Source: an uncultured Alphaproteobacteria bacterium (GTDB lineage Bacteria; Pseudomonadota; Alphaproteobacteria; Bin65). From it: DNA of 35,297 nt. Numbering within the stretch: the first letter of the stretch is position 1; each line of letters opens with the position of its first letter. This document shows, in pieces, positions 1 through 7,640 of the stretch. The position numbers were made by a program, and so were the translations under genes. Location: assembly GCA_947259335.1 (NCBI GenBank), contig CAMYMQ010000139.1, positions 1-35,297 of the forward strand, in the 5' to 3' direction. The notes beneath the pieces were generated by a model that did no database searches, was not told the origin of the DNA, and saw only the letters and a list, made by a program, of their open reading frames with translations.

Positions 1-90
1 CACCGCTGCCCGCACGATATCGACGCGCAATGGTCGCCGGCGCCGGAAGGCGCCGACGCCCCGGCCGACATCGCCGCGGCGGCCCGCTGA
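1..90 (+). CDS. C-terminal end of an unidentified CDS (partial)
   Basis: Frame 1 is open from the window edge to a TGA at 88-90 and encodes 29 residues with an Ala/Pro-rich tail (…EGADAPADIAAAAR). The TGA shares its last base with the ATG of the next gene (TGATG), the usual sign of translational coupling, and the codon use matches the neighbours. Because the next gene is a ring-hydroxylating-dioxygenase beta-like subunit, the missing part may be the matching alpha subunit. That is inference from position only; the visible tail has no diagnostic motif. A CPHD tetrapeptide is present but lacks the spacing of a Rieske cluster site. Confidence 0.6.
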   Translation, partial: HRCPHDIDAQWSPAPEGADAPADIAAAAR

Positions 91-548
91 TGTCGGACAG
101 CGACAAGCGGGAGCGGCTGCGCAGCCTCGTCGCCCGCTCGGGCCGGCTGCTCGACGACGGCGCCTTCGACGCCTATGTCGGCCTCTATGCCGGGGACGGC
201 CGCTACTCGATGACGGCGAAGGCGCCCGAACTGCCCCAGCCGATGACCTGGATGGCCTTGAGCCGGGATGAGCTGGGCAGCCTGTTCGAGTCGCTTCCCA
301 GCCACGAATGGGACCTGGGCGAAAGGCTGCACCTGATCTCGGTCGACGAGATCGAGCTCGGCGATGTCGCGACCGTCCAGTCGACCTTCTGCGTGGTGCG
401 GATCGACGCGGGCGGACGCCAGGAGCTCTATGCCAGCGGCCGCTACACCGACCGCTGGCGGATGGAGGGCTCCGACTGGCGGCTGGCCGAGCGCGAGGCG
501 CGGATCGCCAACCGGCTGTGGACCGCCCCCAGCCCGATCCCGCTGTGA
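90..548 (+). CDS. Aromatic-ring-hydroxylating dioxygenase beta-subunit-like protein (NTF2/SnoaL fold)
   Basis: This 152-residue protein has the look of the small beta subunit of Rieske non-heme iron dioxygenases. It starts with a helical segment (LVARSGRLLDDGAFDAYVGLYAGDGRYSM), and ends with the typical pattern of conserved strand, SGRYTDRWRMEG and the closing ARIANRLWTAP. In the family the beta subunit is structural and supports an alpha subunit that carries the Rieske cluster and catalytic iron. The ORF track begins at 30, but the ATG at 90 is preferred: it overlaps the upstream stop as TGATG, and the extra residues before it are Arg-rich read-through. The length is slightly short for a classical beta subunit (about 160-190 aa). 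A generic SnoaL-like protein cannot be excluded. Substrate unknown. Confidence 0.7.
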   Translation: MSDSDKRERLRSLVARSGRLLDDGAFDAYVGLYAGDGRYSMTAKAPELPQPMTWMALSRDELGSLFESLPSHEWDLGERLHLISVDEIELGDVATVQSTFCVVRIDAGGRQELYASGRYTDRWRMEGSDWRLAEREARIANRLWTAPSPIPL

Positions 549-571
549 CCGCCGGAGTCTTTCGGAAAATG

Positions 572-601
572 TGATCCGGTAGCGGCATCCCGCCGTACAG
601 G
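572..601 (+). promoter_or_regulatory. ECF sigma (RpoE/ChrR-type) promoter upstream of the sigma gene
   Basis: TGATCC at 572-577 is followed after exactly 18 bases by TACAGG at 596-601. TGATCC is the known -35 of the ECF11-type RpoE regulon of Rhodobacter sphaeroides. The same arrangement occurs in front of the FAD/CFA operon at 6772-6801 on the other strand. Expected transcription start is near 608, which implies autoregulation of the sigma gene. Confidence 0.75.
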
Positions 602-627
602 CCCTGTAGATGCAAATCGAGGGCCGA

Positions 628-1287
628 ATGTTCGAGAGCTTGTCGGGAACGCCGGGTCCGATGGATGATGTCGCGCCTTTCAGCTTCAACGGGCGCGTCA
701 TGCAGGATCGGCCGTCACCCCAGGAAACCGCCGCGCAGGCCGCCCACCAGCTGACGGTGTGGATGCACGCCGTCGCGCGCGACCGGGACCGGGCGGCCTT
801 TGCCGGGCTGTTCACCCATTTCGCGCCCCGGCTGAAGGCCTTCATGCGCCGCGGCGGCGCCTCGGACGACCTGGCCGAGGATATCGTCCAGGAGGCGATG
901 GTCCAGGTCTGGCGCAAGGCGCATCTGTTCGATCCCGACCGCGCGGCGGTGTCGACCTGGGTGTTCAAGATCGCCCGGAACAAGCGGATCGACAGGCTCC
1001 GGGCCGAGAACCGCCCGTCGATCGACGAGGACAATTATCGAGCGGACCAGCCCGAGGATCCGGGCCCGCTGGAGGAAGCCGCCTCGGAACAGGCCGCCGT
1101 AACCATGCGCGATCTGGTCTCGGCGCTGCCGCGCGAGCAGATGCAGGTGATCGAGAAGGCCTTTTTCGAGGACAAGCCCCATTCGGAGATCGCCGAGGAA
1201 CTCGATCTCCCGCTCGGCACGGTCAAGTCGCGGATCCGCCGCGCCCTTGCCCGATTGAAGAGCGACCTTCCGGACGACGAGTTTTGA
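628..1287 (+). CDS. rpoE: ECF-family RNA polymerase sigma factor (ECF11/RpoE-like)
   Basis: Group IV sigma-70 factor of 219 residues. Sigma region 2 is clear (LFTHFAPRLKAFMRRGGASDDLAEDIVQEAMVQVWRKAHLFD…ARNKRIDRLR). After an acidic linker comes region 4 (LPREQMQVIEKAFFEDKPHSEIAEELDLPLGTVKSRIRRALARLK), whose helix-turn-helix reads the -35 element. The track starts at 610, but that ATG sits about two bases after the predicted transcription start. The ATG at 628 has a GAGGG Shine-Dalgarno six bases upstream and is preferred; 661 is another candidate. The gene is followed 2 bp later by a ChrR-type anti-sigma gene. That pairing, together with the TGATCC promoters, points to the RpoE-ChrR family, which in R. 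sphaeroides responds to singlet oxygen. The inducing signal here is inferred from the family. Confidence 0.9.
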   Translation: MFESLSGTPGPMDDVAPFSFNGRVMQDRPSPQETAAQAAHQLTVWMHAVARDRDRAAFAGLFTHFAPRLKAFMRRGGASDDLAEDIVQEAMVQVWRKAHLFDPDRAAVSTWVFKIARNKRIDRLRAENRPSIDEDNYRADQPEDPGPLEEAASEQAAVTMRDLVSALPREQMQVIEKAFFEDKPHSEIAEELDLPLGTVKSRIRRALARLKSDLPDDEF

Positions 1288-1289
1288 CG

Positions 1290-1943
1290 ATGCACCAGCC
1301 CAACGACGAATTTCTCCTGGACTATGCCTCGGGCGCCCTGCCCGAGCCTGTCGCTCTCGCGGTCGCGACCCACGCCGCCCTGTGCGCCGACAGCCGCAGG
1401 CGGATCGAGACGATGGAGGCGGTCGGCGGCAGCCTGCTCGACGGGATCGAGCCGGAGCCGATGGGCGATCTCGCCCTGGACCGCGCCCTGGCCGCGATCG
1501 AGGTGCCCGAGCGGGACGAGGCGGCGAGAGCTCCAGTCTCCTTCGACGCGGAGACGATGGCCGCTGTCCCGGCGCCGCTGCGCCGCCATATCGGCCGCAA
1601 TCTGTCCGACATCCAGTGGCGCAGGCTCGGCCGTGCGGTCGAATCCGCCGTGGTACCCAGCCGCGTGGAGGGTTTCGAGATCCGGCTCCTGCGCATCCGG
1701 GCCGGGCAGCCCGTGCCGACCCATACCCATCGCGGCCTGGAGATCACGGTCACCCTGCGGGGCGGCTACAACGACGGGTTCGCCGACTACGCCCGCGGCG
1801 ACTTCCAGCTCGCCGATCCGTCGCTGGAGCACCGGCCGTGGGCCGACGATGACGAGGACTGCCTGTGCCTGGCCGTGCTGGCCGCGCCGATCCGGCTGAC
1901 CGGAGTCGTCGGGCGGCTGATCGACCCGTTCGTGCGGCTCTAG
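1290..1943 (+). CDS. chrR: ChrR-family cupin anti-sigma factor
   Basis: This 217-residue protein has the two-domain ChrR layout. An N-terminal helical anti-sigma domain (about 1-85) is followed by a C-terminal cupin (about 105-215) with the metal-binding pattern PTHTHRGLEITVTLRGG and a later histidine in LEHRPW. In R. sphaeroides the first domain binds the sigma factor through a zinc site and the cupin is needed for release under singlet oxygen. The ORF track extends to 759, but the ATG at 1290, 2 bp after the sigma stop, begins the conserved sequence. Unusual point: the N-terminal zinc motif normally reads HxxxCxxC, and here it reads THAALCADS, so the second cysteine is a serine (codon AGC). 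The first histidine is also offset (His2). Anti-sigma identity is well supported; whether the zinc site works normally is open. Confidence 0.88.
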   Translation: MHQPNDEFLLDYASGALPEPVALAVATHAALCADSRRRIETMEAVGGSLLDGIEPEPMGDLALDRALAAIEVPERDEAARAPVSFDAETMAAVPAPLRRHIGRNLSDIQWRRLGRAVESAVVPSRVEGFEIRLLRIRAGQPVPTHTHRGLEITVTLRGGYNDGFADYARGDFQLADPSLEHRPWADDDEDCLCLAVLAAPIRLTGVVGRLIDPFVRL

Positions 1944-1962
1944 GCGCCCGGAACGGGCGACC

Positions 1963-2736
1963 ATGTCCCTCGTCTGGATCACCGGCGCCAGTTCGGGCAT
2001 CGGCCGCGGGCTGGCCGGACGCCTGGCGCGTAACGGGCACACCGTCGCCGTCAGCGCCCGCCGCGCGGACGCGCTCGAGGCGCTGAAATCCGACTGCGCC
2101 GGCGCCGCCGGCGGGATCGTCCCGCTGCCCCTCGACGTGACCGACCGGACGGAGCTGGCAAGCCAGGCCCGGCACCTGTTCGACGAAACCGGGATCCCCG
2201 ACACGGTGATCCTGAACGCCGGCACCTACAAGCCGGTGACGGCGGACGATTTCGACGCGCGGGCCTTCGCCCTTCAGGTTAACGTCAACCTCCTGGGCGC
2301 GGTCAACGTGCTGGAAGCAATCCTGCCGCCGATGCGCGAGCGCGGCAGCGGCCGCATCGTCTTCGTCGCGTCCGTCGCGGGCTATCGCGGCCTGCCGACC
2401 TCGGCCGCCTACGGCGCGACCAAGGCGGCGCTCATCAATCTGGCCGAGGCACTCAGGGTCGAACTCGCGCCCCACGGCGTGATCGTTCAGGTGGTCAATC
2501 CGGGTTTCGTCGACACCCCGCTGACCCGCAAGAACACCTTCAAGATGCCGTTCCTGATGTCGCAGGAGGCCGCCGTCGACCGGATGGCCCGCGCGCTCGA
2601 AACCGACAGGTTCGAAGTGACCTTCCCCAAGCGCTTCACCTGGGCGCTCAAGCTGCTTCGATGCCTGCCCTACGCGCTCTATTTCCCGATCGTCCGCCGG
2701 TTCACCGGCTTCGACAAGCCTCAGGGGCGCCGATAG
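1963..2736 (+). CDS. SDR-family NAD(P)-dependent oxidoreductase
   Basis: A 257-residue short-chain dehydrogenase/reductase. The cofactor motif ITGASSGIGRGLA lies at the N-terminus, NAG is present (LNAGTYKP), and the catalytic Ser…YxxxK set is seen as VASVAGYRGLPTSAAYGATKAAL. The Arg in the cofactor loop (SARRADALEAL) suggests NADP preference. It follows the chrR gene by about 20 bp on the same strand, so it is probably in the sigma-factor operon. SDRs of this kind recur next to CFA/DUF1365/FAD operons in other Proteobacteria, consistent with a role in the same lipid modification. The C-terminus (LLRCLPYALYFPIVRRFTGF) is hydrophobic and could associate with the membrane. The last 16 bases overlap the convergent DUF3833 gene. 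Substrate unknown. Confidence 0.88.
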   Translation: MSLVWITGASSGIGRGLAGRLARNGHTVAVSARRADALEALKSDCAGAAGGIVPLPLDVTDRTELASQARHLFDETGIPDTVILNAGTYKPVTADDFDARAFALQVNVNLLGAVNVLEAILPPMRERGSGRIVFVASVAGYRGLPTSAAYGATKAALINLAEALRVELAPHGVIVQVVNPGFVDTPLTRKNTFKMPFLMSQEAAVDRMARALETDRFEVTFPKRFTWALKLLRCLPYALYFPIVRRFTGFDKPQGRR

Positions 2737-3239
2737 GTCGCCACCAGGCGTCCGACCGTCACCCCCCACTTCCTCGCCACCGCGACATTGAGCACCGACG
2801 TGCCCGTGTCATCGGCGTGCATGCGGTCGTCGAATGCGAGCACGAGCGACCGGCCGCCGACCGGCACCTTGATCCTGTAGGCCCATTTCACGCCGTTTTC
2901 GATGGCCTCTCCGGTGGCGACGCCGACGACGTCATCGACCTGTGCCCGATAGCGCTGTCCGCCGAGCGGGTGGACCCGCCAGCGGCGTTCCTGGACCTGG
3001 CCGTTGTCCAGCCGCAGCACCTCGTCCATCACGAAGACTTCGTCGAGCCAATGGCCCGTCATATCGATGTCGAAACGGCTGCGGACCTTTCGAAAGCGGT
3101 CCTCGAAGTAGCCCCAGCCCTTCACCGGTCCCTCGAAGAAACGCTCGAACACGAAGCTCTCGCCGTCGTCCGCGACAGCCGGCGCATCAACGGCATCCGG
3201 CAGGACCGGTTCTTCGGAATGAGGGGCCATAGTCTCCAT
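2721..3239 (-). CDS. DUF3833-family protein
   Basis: The 172-residue product matches the DUF3833 pattern: an FFEGPVKGWGYFEDRF opening, then a beta-rich, lipocalin-like run with conserved GHWLDEVFVMDE, RRWRVH, VKWAYRIKVPV and a late FDDRMH. Members of the family are usually encoded in the CFA-synthase/DUF1365/FAD-oxidoreductase clusters, and no enzymatic activity is established for them to my knowledge. The track ORF starts at 3443, inside the CFA gene. The ATG at 3239 has a GGAGAG Shine-Dalgarno at the right distance and starts 25 bp after the CFA stop. There is no evident lipoprotein signal, unlike many DUF3833 proteins. It is the last gene of the minus-strand operon and its 3' end overlaps the SDR gene. 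Confidence 0.8.
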   Translation of the reverse strand: METMAPHSEEPVLPDAVDAPAVADDGESFVFERFFEGPVKGWGYFEDRFRKVRSRFDIDMTGHWLDEVFVMDEVLRLDNGQVQERRWRVHPLGGQRYRAQVDDVVGVATGEAIENGVKWAYRIKVPVGGRSLVLAFDDRMHADDTGTSVLNVAVARKWGVTVGRLVATYRRP

Positions 3240-3264
3240 TTCACTGCTCTCCAATCGTCCGGTG

Positions 3265-4491
3265 CTAGGCCGGACGGGCCAGCACAATCTGCCGGACATC
3301 GATGTTGCCTGCCCGGAACCCGCCCTCGCAGTAGCCGAGGTAGAGCAGCCACAGCCGCCGGAACCGCTCGTCGAACCCCAGTTCGCAGATCTTCGGCCAG
3401 GCCGCCTTGAAACGATCGCGCCACTCCGCCAGCGTCCGCGCATAGTGCGGGCCGAAACTGTCTTCGGAAGCCCAGGTCAGACCGGCGTCGGCGGCATGCT
3501 CGCGAAGCGCGGACTGCGACGGCAGGAGCCCGCCCGGGAAGATGTGCCGCTGGATGAAATCGACAGAGCGGCGGTAACGGTCGAACAGGCGGTCGTGGAT
3601 CGTGATCGCCTGGAGGCCCGCCCGCCCGCCGGGCACCAGCAACTCGTTGAGCCGGCCGAAGAAGACCGGCCAGTATTTCTCGCCCACCGCCTCGATCATC
3701 TCGACCGACACGATGTGATCGAACTGCCCCGTGACCTCCCGGTAGTCGCGCAGCTCGACAGTCACCCGGTCGCCTAATCCGTCGCGCTGGACCGCAGCAG
3801 CGGCGAAGTCCCGCTGGGCCGGCGACACGGTGATCGCGGTAGCGGAGACGCCCCGCTCCCGGGCGGCCAGGCGGGACAGGTTGCCCCAGCCGCAACCGAT
3901 CTCCAGCAGATGATCGCCCTGACGAACCCCGACCCCGTCCAGCAGCCGACGACACTTGGTGAGCTGGGCGGTCTCGAGAGTCTCGCCGGGTTCGCTGAAA
4001 TAGGCGGACGAGTAGCTCATGGTCCGGTCCAGCCACAGGCCATAGAAGGCATTGCCGAGATCGTAGTGCGCGACAATGTTGCGGTGACTGCCGTCGACCG
4101 TGTTTTCATTGCGCCGGTGCGCGAGGAGGTCGCCGACCTTGCGCGGCACCCACGCGCCCCGGCCCGGCCGGCGCAGCATCATGTTGCACGCGGCCAGTTC
4201 GACCGCCGTCGGCAGGTCGGGGCTGTCCCAGTCGCCCTCGATGAAGGCCTCGGCGAAGCCCAACGCCCCGCCGGTGACCAGCCGCCTCACCCCCCGCCAC
4301 TTCAGCAGTCGGACCGTAGCATCCGGTCCCGTCTGTCCGCTGTCGATGCGGCAAACGGCTCCTCCGGGCCAGACGATCGTCAGCCGGCCTACCTTGAGCC
4401 GGTTGGACAGCCACCGCTCGACCCACCGGCTAACGGTCGGATGACTGGCATGGGAAGGCTCGGTTCGGGGCATGGTCGTCATCGAAGACAT
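3265..4491 (-). CDS. cfa: Cyclopropane-fatty-acid-phospholipid synthase family methyltransferase
   Basis: The 408-residue protein carries the SAM-binding motif LLEIGCGWGNL (about 195-205), the family motif VSVEMIEAVGEKYW, FIQRHIFPGG, and the C-terminal LGYCEGGFRAGNIDV. The last corresponds to the conserved YCxxGF region with an active-site cysteine in E. coli Cfa. The N-terminal region (about 1-130) resembles the lipid-binding domain. Typical family activity is SAM-dependent methylene or methyl transfer to the double bond of phospholipid acyl chains at the membrane. Homologues in RpoE/ChrR regulons make methylated fatty acids, including the first step of furan fatty acid synthesis in R. sphaeroides, so a simple methyltransferase activity is an alternative to cyclopropanation. 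The gap to the upstream DUF1365 gene is 15 bp with no strong Shine-Dalgarno; in-frame ATGs at 4482 and 4473 are possible starts. Confidence 0.88.
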   Translation of the reverse strand: MSSMTTMPRTEPSHASHPTVSRWVERWLSNRLKVGRLTIVWPGGAVCRIDSGQTGPDATVRLLKWRGVRRLVTGGALGFAEAFIEGDWDSPDLPTAVELAACNMMLRRPGRGAWVPRKVGDLLAHRRNENTVDGSHRNIVAHYDLGNAFYGLWLDRTMSYSSAYFSEPGETLETAQLTKCRRLLDGVGVRQGDHLLEIGCGWGNLSRLAARERGVSATAITVSPAQRDFAAAAVQRDGLGDRVTVELRDYREVTGQFDHIVSVEMIEAVGEKYWPVFFGRLNELLVPGGRAGLQAITIHDRLFDRYRRSVDFIQRHIFPGGLLPSQSALREHAADAGLTWASEDSFGPHYARTLAEWRDRFKAAWPKICELGFDERFRRLWLLYLGYCEGGFRAGNIDVRQIVLARPA

Positions 4492-4506
4492 GGTCGCGAA
4501 GCCGCC

Positions 4507-5373
4507 CTATCCCGCGTCGCGCAGATTGCCGCGGACCGAAGTCCGGCCGGCTCGACTCGGTGCCAGAAACGGCACGCCCTTCAGCCACAGCCGAAGTGCT
4601 TGCCAGTGAATAGCGCCGAATATGCGATAGGTCATCATCGGGTAGCGGACCAGCGCCCCGAGCAACGCCCGATCGGTCAACGGCACCGCCCGCCCGGAGA
4701 AGCCGGCCCGAAAGAAAACACCCTCTTCGTCGCTCTCCTCGATCAGCAGCGCCGCCGCGGCGCCGGGGTCGCGGAGCCGAAAGCGGTAGCGCCCGGCCAT
4801 GCCGATGAAGGGCGAGACGAAGAAGCCCTTGGCGCAGTCCTGGTCGATCGCCTCCCCGGTCTCTTCGTCACCGGCCTCTTCGTCACCGGTCTCTTCGTCA
4901 CCGGTCTCTTCGTCACCGGTCTCCCCGACCGGCGCCGCCGCCCGGTCGACCGGAAGCACGTAGGCGTGACGGCCGCCGACGGTATTGTGCACTTCGTAGA
5001 CGATGGCCTTGAGGCGCCCTCCCTCGCCGGCCTCGTGGCAGTAGAAGACACTGAGCGGATTGAAGACGTAACCGAACAGGCGCGGATAGCAGAGCACGCT
5101 GATGCGGATCGCTTCCGTGTCGAGCCCCGCGCCGGCCAGTTCGCTCACCACCCAGGCTCGGGTCGTCGCCCCCTCCGGTCCGTGATCGCGCTGCCGGAAA
5201 GAGAACAGGCCTGGCCGGTCGACCGAGAACAGCCGCAATCGGCGACCCAGGGACGGCAGGTCGTCCAGGTCGAGCAGCAGCATGAACACGCGATAGGAGA
5301 AGCGGTGGCGGACCGGCCGGGTCCGGCTGTGAACCACGCGTCCGTGATAGAGACGGGATCTCGGCGGCGTCAT
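4507..5373 (-). CDS. DUF1365-family protein with an internal TGDEE repeat tract
   Basis: The protein (288 aa) opens with RLYHGRVVHSRTRPVRHRFSYRVFMLLLDLDDLP, characteristic of DUF1365, and has the family motifs RISVLCYPRLFGYVFNPLSVFYCHE and KGFFVSPFIGMAGRYRFRL. The family is almost always encoded between an FAD oxidoreductase and a CFA-type methyltransferase; its biochemical role is not firmly established and is presumed to lie in fatty-acid modification. Its ATG overlaps the FAD gene stop (ATGA), so translation is likely coupled. Anomaly: about residues 148-172 are an acidic pentapeptide repeat (TGDEE) encoded by a 15-bp minisatellite. It lengthens the protein to 288 aa, against roughly 250 for the family, and probably forms a flexible surface loop. 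Confidence 0.85.
   Translation of the reverse strand: MTPPRSRLYHGRVVHSRTRPVRHRFSYRVFMLLLDLDDLPSLGRRLRLFSVDRPGLFSFRQRDHGPEGATTRAWVVSELAGAGLDTEAIRISVLCYPRLFGYVFNPLSVFYCHEAGEGGRLKAIVYEVHNTVGGRHAYVLPVDRAAAPVGETGDEETGDEETGDEEAGDEETGEAIDQDCAKGFFVSPFIGMAGRYRFRLRDPGAAAALLIEESDEEGVFFRAGFSGRAVPLTDRALLGALVRYPMMTYRIFGAIHWQALRLWLKGVPFLAPSRAGRTSVRGNLRDAG
4856..4915. repeat. 15-bp in-frame minisatellite (about 4 units) in the DUF1365 gene
   Basis: Four head-to-tail copies of CCGGTCTCTTCGTCA run from 4856 to 4915. Three are identical and one differs by a single base; a fifth, decayed unit (4916-4930) follows. Each unit encodes five residues (TGDEE on the minus strand), so copy-number change would keep the frame. 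Confidence 0.92.
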
Positions 5374-6746
5374 CAGGCCGCCATCCGGTCGGCATCGGCC
5401 GTCTGACCCGTCAGGGCTTCGCCGGCGTCCAGCCAGGGTGCCCGGACGCCCAGCGCCGCCGCCGCCAGCATACCCGATGTCAACGCATCCTCATGGAAGC
5501 CGAAGCCGAAATAGCTGCCGCAGAACCAGGTCCGGCTGACGCCCTGGATTGTCTCAAGACGCTTCTGCGCGGCGACGGCCCGGCCGTCGAACTGGGGATG
5601 GTCGTATTCGAACATCCGGTGGACCCGCTCCGGCTCGCGCAGGGGATTGAGGGACAGAAACAGCGGCGAAACGTCGTGTAAATTCTGCAGCCGGTTCATC
5701 CAGTAGGTCACCGACGTCGGGCTGAGCAGGTCCGCGTCGGTCTGCGCGATGTAGTTCCAGCTCGCCCAGGCCCGGGCGCGGCGCGGCATCAGGCGGGCGT
5801 CCTCGTGCAGGACTGCAACGTTCCTGGCATAGGTGAAGGAGCCGAGGGTGGTCCGTTCCCCCGCCGACGGATCGTCCAGCAGCTTCAGCGCCTGATCCGC
5901 GTGCGCGGCGATCACGACGTCGTCGTAATCGTGGGTCTCGCCGCCGGCGCGCAGCCGCACGCTTCCGTTGCGCCGGGCGACCTTCTCGACCGGCACGCCG
6001 AGCCGGATCGAATTTTCGAGCCGGGCGGCCATGCGCTCCACGTAGCGGCGGCTGCCCCCGGAGACCGTCCGCCACTGGGGCCGGCCCCTGATCTGCAGAA
6101 GACCGTGGTTGGCGAAGAACTGAATGAAGCTGCGGGCCGGGAATTCGAGCATGCCTTCGGCCGGACCCGACCAGATGGCGGCCGCCATCGGCAGAAGATG
6201 GGCGCGGATAAAGGCTTCGCCGTATCCGCCCTCCCTGAGGAGATCGCCCAGTGTCACACCGTCCATCAGGCGAGTGGTGTCCGGATCGGAATAGTCCGAG
6301 AAGAAGCGCTGGATGTCGTAGAGCATCCGCCAGAAGGCCGGCCGCCACAGGTTCGACGGCTGGGCGAGCAGCCCCCGGCCGCGGGCCGCGCCGGCGTATT
6401 CGAACCGACCGTTACCGACGGAGACCGAGAAGGACATTTCGCTGGGCCCTGACGCGACGCCCAGGTGTGCCAGAAGCGCCGTCAGGTTCGGATAGTTGCG
6501 GTCGTTGAAGACGATGAAGCCGGTATCGACGGCGGCCGGACCCCGCGCCGTCTCGACATCGACGGTGTTGCTGTGACCCCCGAGACGCGGCGCGGCTTCC
6601 CACAGGGTCACGTCGTGGCGTGTGGCAAGCAGCCATGCGGCGGTCAGGCCGGCAACGCCCGATCCGACCACGGCAATCCTGCGCCGTGCCGGCGCGCCCG
6701 ATTCAATCCGCGCGACCCGCAGATCCCGAACTTCAGCGACTGCCAT
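5373..6746 (-). CDS. FAD/NAD(P)-binding oxidoreductase (amine-oxidase-like) of CFA clusters
   Basis: A 457-residue flavoprotein. The dinucleotide-binding motif RIAVVGSGVAGLTAAWLLATRHDVTLWEAAPRLGGHSNTVD is at residues 23-63. The family signatures VDTGFIVFNDRNYPNLTALL and, near the C-terminus, WFCGSYFGFGFHEDALTSGM also match. This is the 'NAD/FAD-binding protein' regularly found upstream of DUF1365 and CFA synthase genes. In methylated and furan fatty-acid pathways related flavoproteins act as acyl desaturases or reductases on methylated phospholipid chains; that role is inferred here. A GAGAGGA Shine-Dalgarno lies 8 bases before the ATG, and an ECF-type promoter is 26 bp upstream. First gene of the operon FAD-DUF1365-CFA-DUF3833. 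Confidence 0.85.
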   Translation of the reverse strand: MAVAEVRDLRVARIESGAPARRRIAVVGSGVAGLTAAWLLATRHDVTLWEAAPRLGGHSNTVDVETARGPAAVDTGFIVFNDRNYPNLTALLAHLGVASGPSEMSFSVSVGNGRFEYAGAARGRGLLAQPSNLWRPAFWRMLYDIQRFFSDYSDPDTTRLMDGVTLGDLLREGGYGEAFIRAHLLPMAAAIWSGPAEGMLEFPARSFIQFFANHGLLQIRGRPQWRTVSGGSRRYVERMAARLENSIRLGVPVEKVARRNGSVRLRAGGETHDYDDVVIAAHADQALKLLDDPSAGERTTLGSFTYARNVAVLHEDARLMPRRARAWASWNYIAQTDADLLSPTSVTYWMNRLQNLHDVSPLFLSLNPLREPERVHRMFEYDHPQFDGRAVAAQKRLETIQGVSRTWFCGSYFGFGFHEDALTSGMLAAAALGVRAPWLDAGEALTGQTADADRMAA

Positions 6747-6771
6747 CGACTATCCTCTCGCTCATCCCGTT

Positions 6772-6801
6772 CCAGTACGAAAGGGATCGGCGGATGGATC
6801 A
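6772..6801 (-). promoter_or_regulatory. ECF sigma (RpoE/ChrR-type) promoter of the FAD-DUF1365-CFA-DUF3833 operon
   Basis: Read on the minus strand, TGATCC (6801-6796) is followed after 18 bases by TACTGG (6777-6772). This matches the TGATCC-N18-TACAGG element in front of the sigma gene in both hexamers except one base. It predicts a short leader of about 20 nt that contains the GAGAGGA ribosome-binding site. Confidence 0.75.
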
Positions 6802-6872
6802 ATACGGCGGGCGGAAAACGAACGGATCGGAACGACGGGTTCGAAAGACGGACGGACGATCCGGGACGCCGT

Positions 6873-7640
6873 CTAGATGGCGAGATACTCGTGGCGCAGA
6901 TCGCTGTTGTCGAGCACTTCGCGGGCGCTGCCGTCGAAGACGATCTGGCCCATGTCCAGGATCACCGCCCGGGTGGCAAGTTCAAGCGCCGCGATCGCGT
7001 TCTGCTCGACGATGATCGTGGTGATGCCCAGTTCCTTGACGCTGAGCAGGATCCGCTCGATTTCCCGGACGATCGTCGGCGCCAGGCCTTCATAGGGCTC
7101 GTCGAGCAGCAGGAGCTTCACGTCCCGCGCAAGCGCCCGGGCCACGGCGAGCATCTGCTGTTCGCCGCCCGACAGCGTCACGCCCTCCTGCTTCCGGCGC
7201 TCGGCAAGACGCGGGAAATGGTCGTAGATCCGCTCGAGCGGCCAGCCGATCGGCTTGGTCACCTGGGCGAGGGTCAGATTCTCTTCCACGGTCAGGCCGG
7301 CAATGATCCGCCGGTCCTCGGGCACGAGCTGGATACCGGCCTGCGCGGCCTCGAAGGAGGCCATCGAATGGACGGCCTGGCCGTTCAGCCAGATCTCGCC
7401 CGACTGGAGCGCCGGCTGATCGGTTCGCGCGATGGTACGCAGGGTCGATGTCTTGCCGGCCCCGTTGCGGCCGAGCAGCGCCAGGATCTCGCTTTCGGCG
7501 ACGTCGAAGGAAATCCCCTGAACGATGTAGGACTGGCCGTAGTAGGCGTGGATATCGCGGACGCCGAAATAGGCCGTATCGGCGCGGGGCTCCTGCGCGG
7601 CGTCAAGCGCGGTCATGTCGGGCGGTGTCATGACGTTCAT
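6873..7640 (-). CDS. livF: ABC transporter ATP-binding protein, LivF type
   Basis: The 255-residue ATPase has Walker A GRNGAGKTS, an ABC signature in the form LSGGEQQMLAVARAL, and Walker B LLLLDEPYEGLAP followed by the switch-region EQN. The phrase QGISFDVAESEILALLGRNGAGKTS and the short length are typical of LivF of the branched-chain amino acid (HAAT) importers. It energises uptake at the inner face of the membrane, paired with LivG. The track start at 7643 is a TTG; the ATG at 7640 overlaps the livG stop as TGATG and is preferred. About 25 residues precede the core, slightly longer than usual, so ATGs at 7631 or later may also serve. Last gene of the importer operon. Confidence 0.9.
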   Translation of the reverse strand: MNVMTPPDMTALDAAQEPRADTAYFGVRDIHAYYGQSYIVQGISFDVAESEILALLGRNGAGKTSTLRTIARTDQPALQSGEIWLNGQAVHSMASFEAAQAGIQLVPEDRRIIAGLTVEENLTLAQVTKPIGWPLERIYDHFPRLAERRKQEGVTLSGGEQQMLAVARALARDVKLLLLDEPYEGLAPTIVREIERILLSVKELGITTIIVEQNAIAALELATRAVILDMGQIVFDGSAREVLDNSDLRHEYLAI

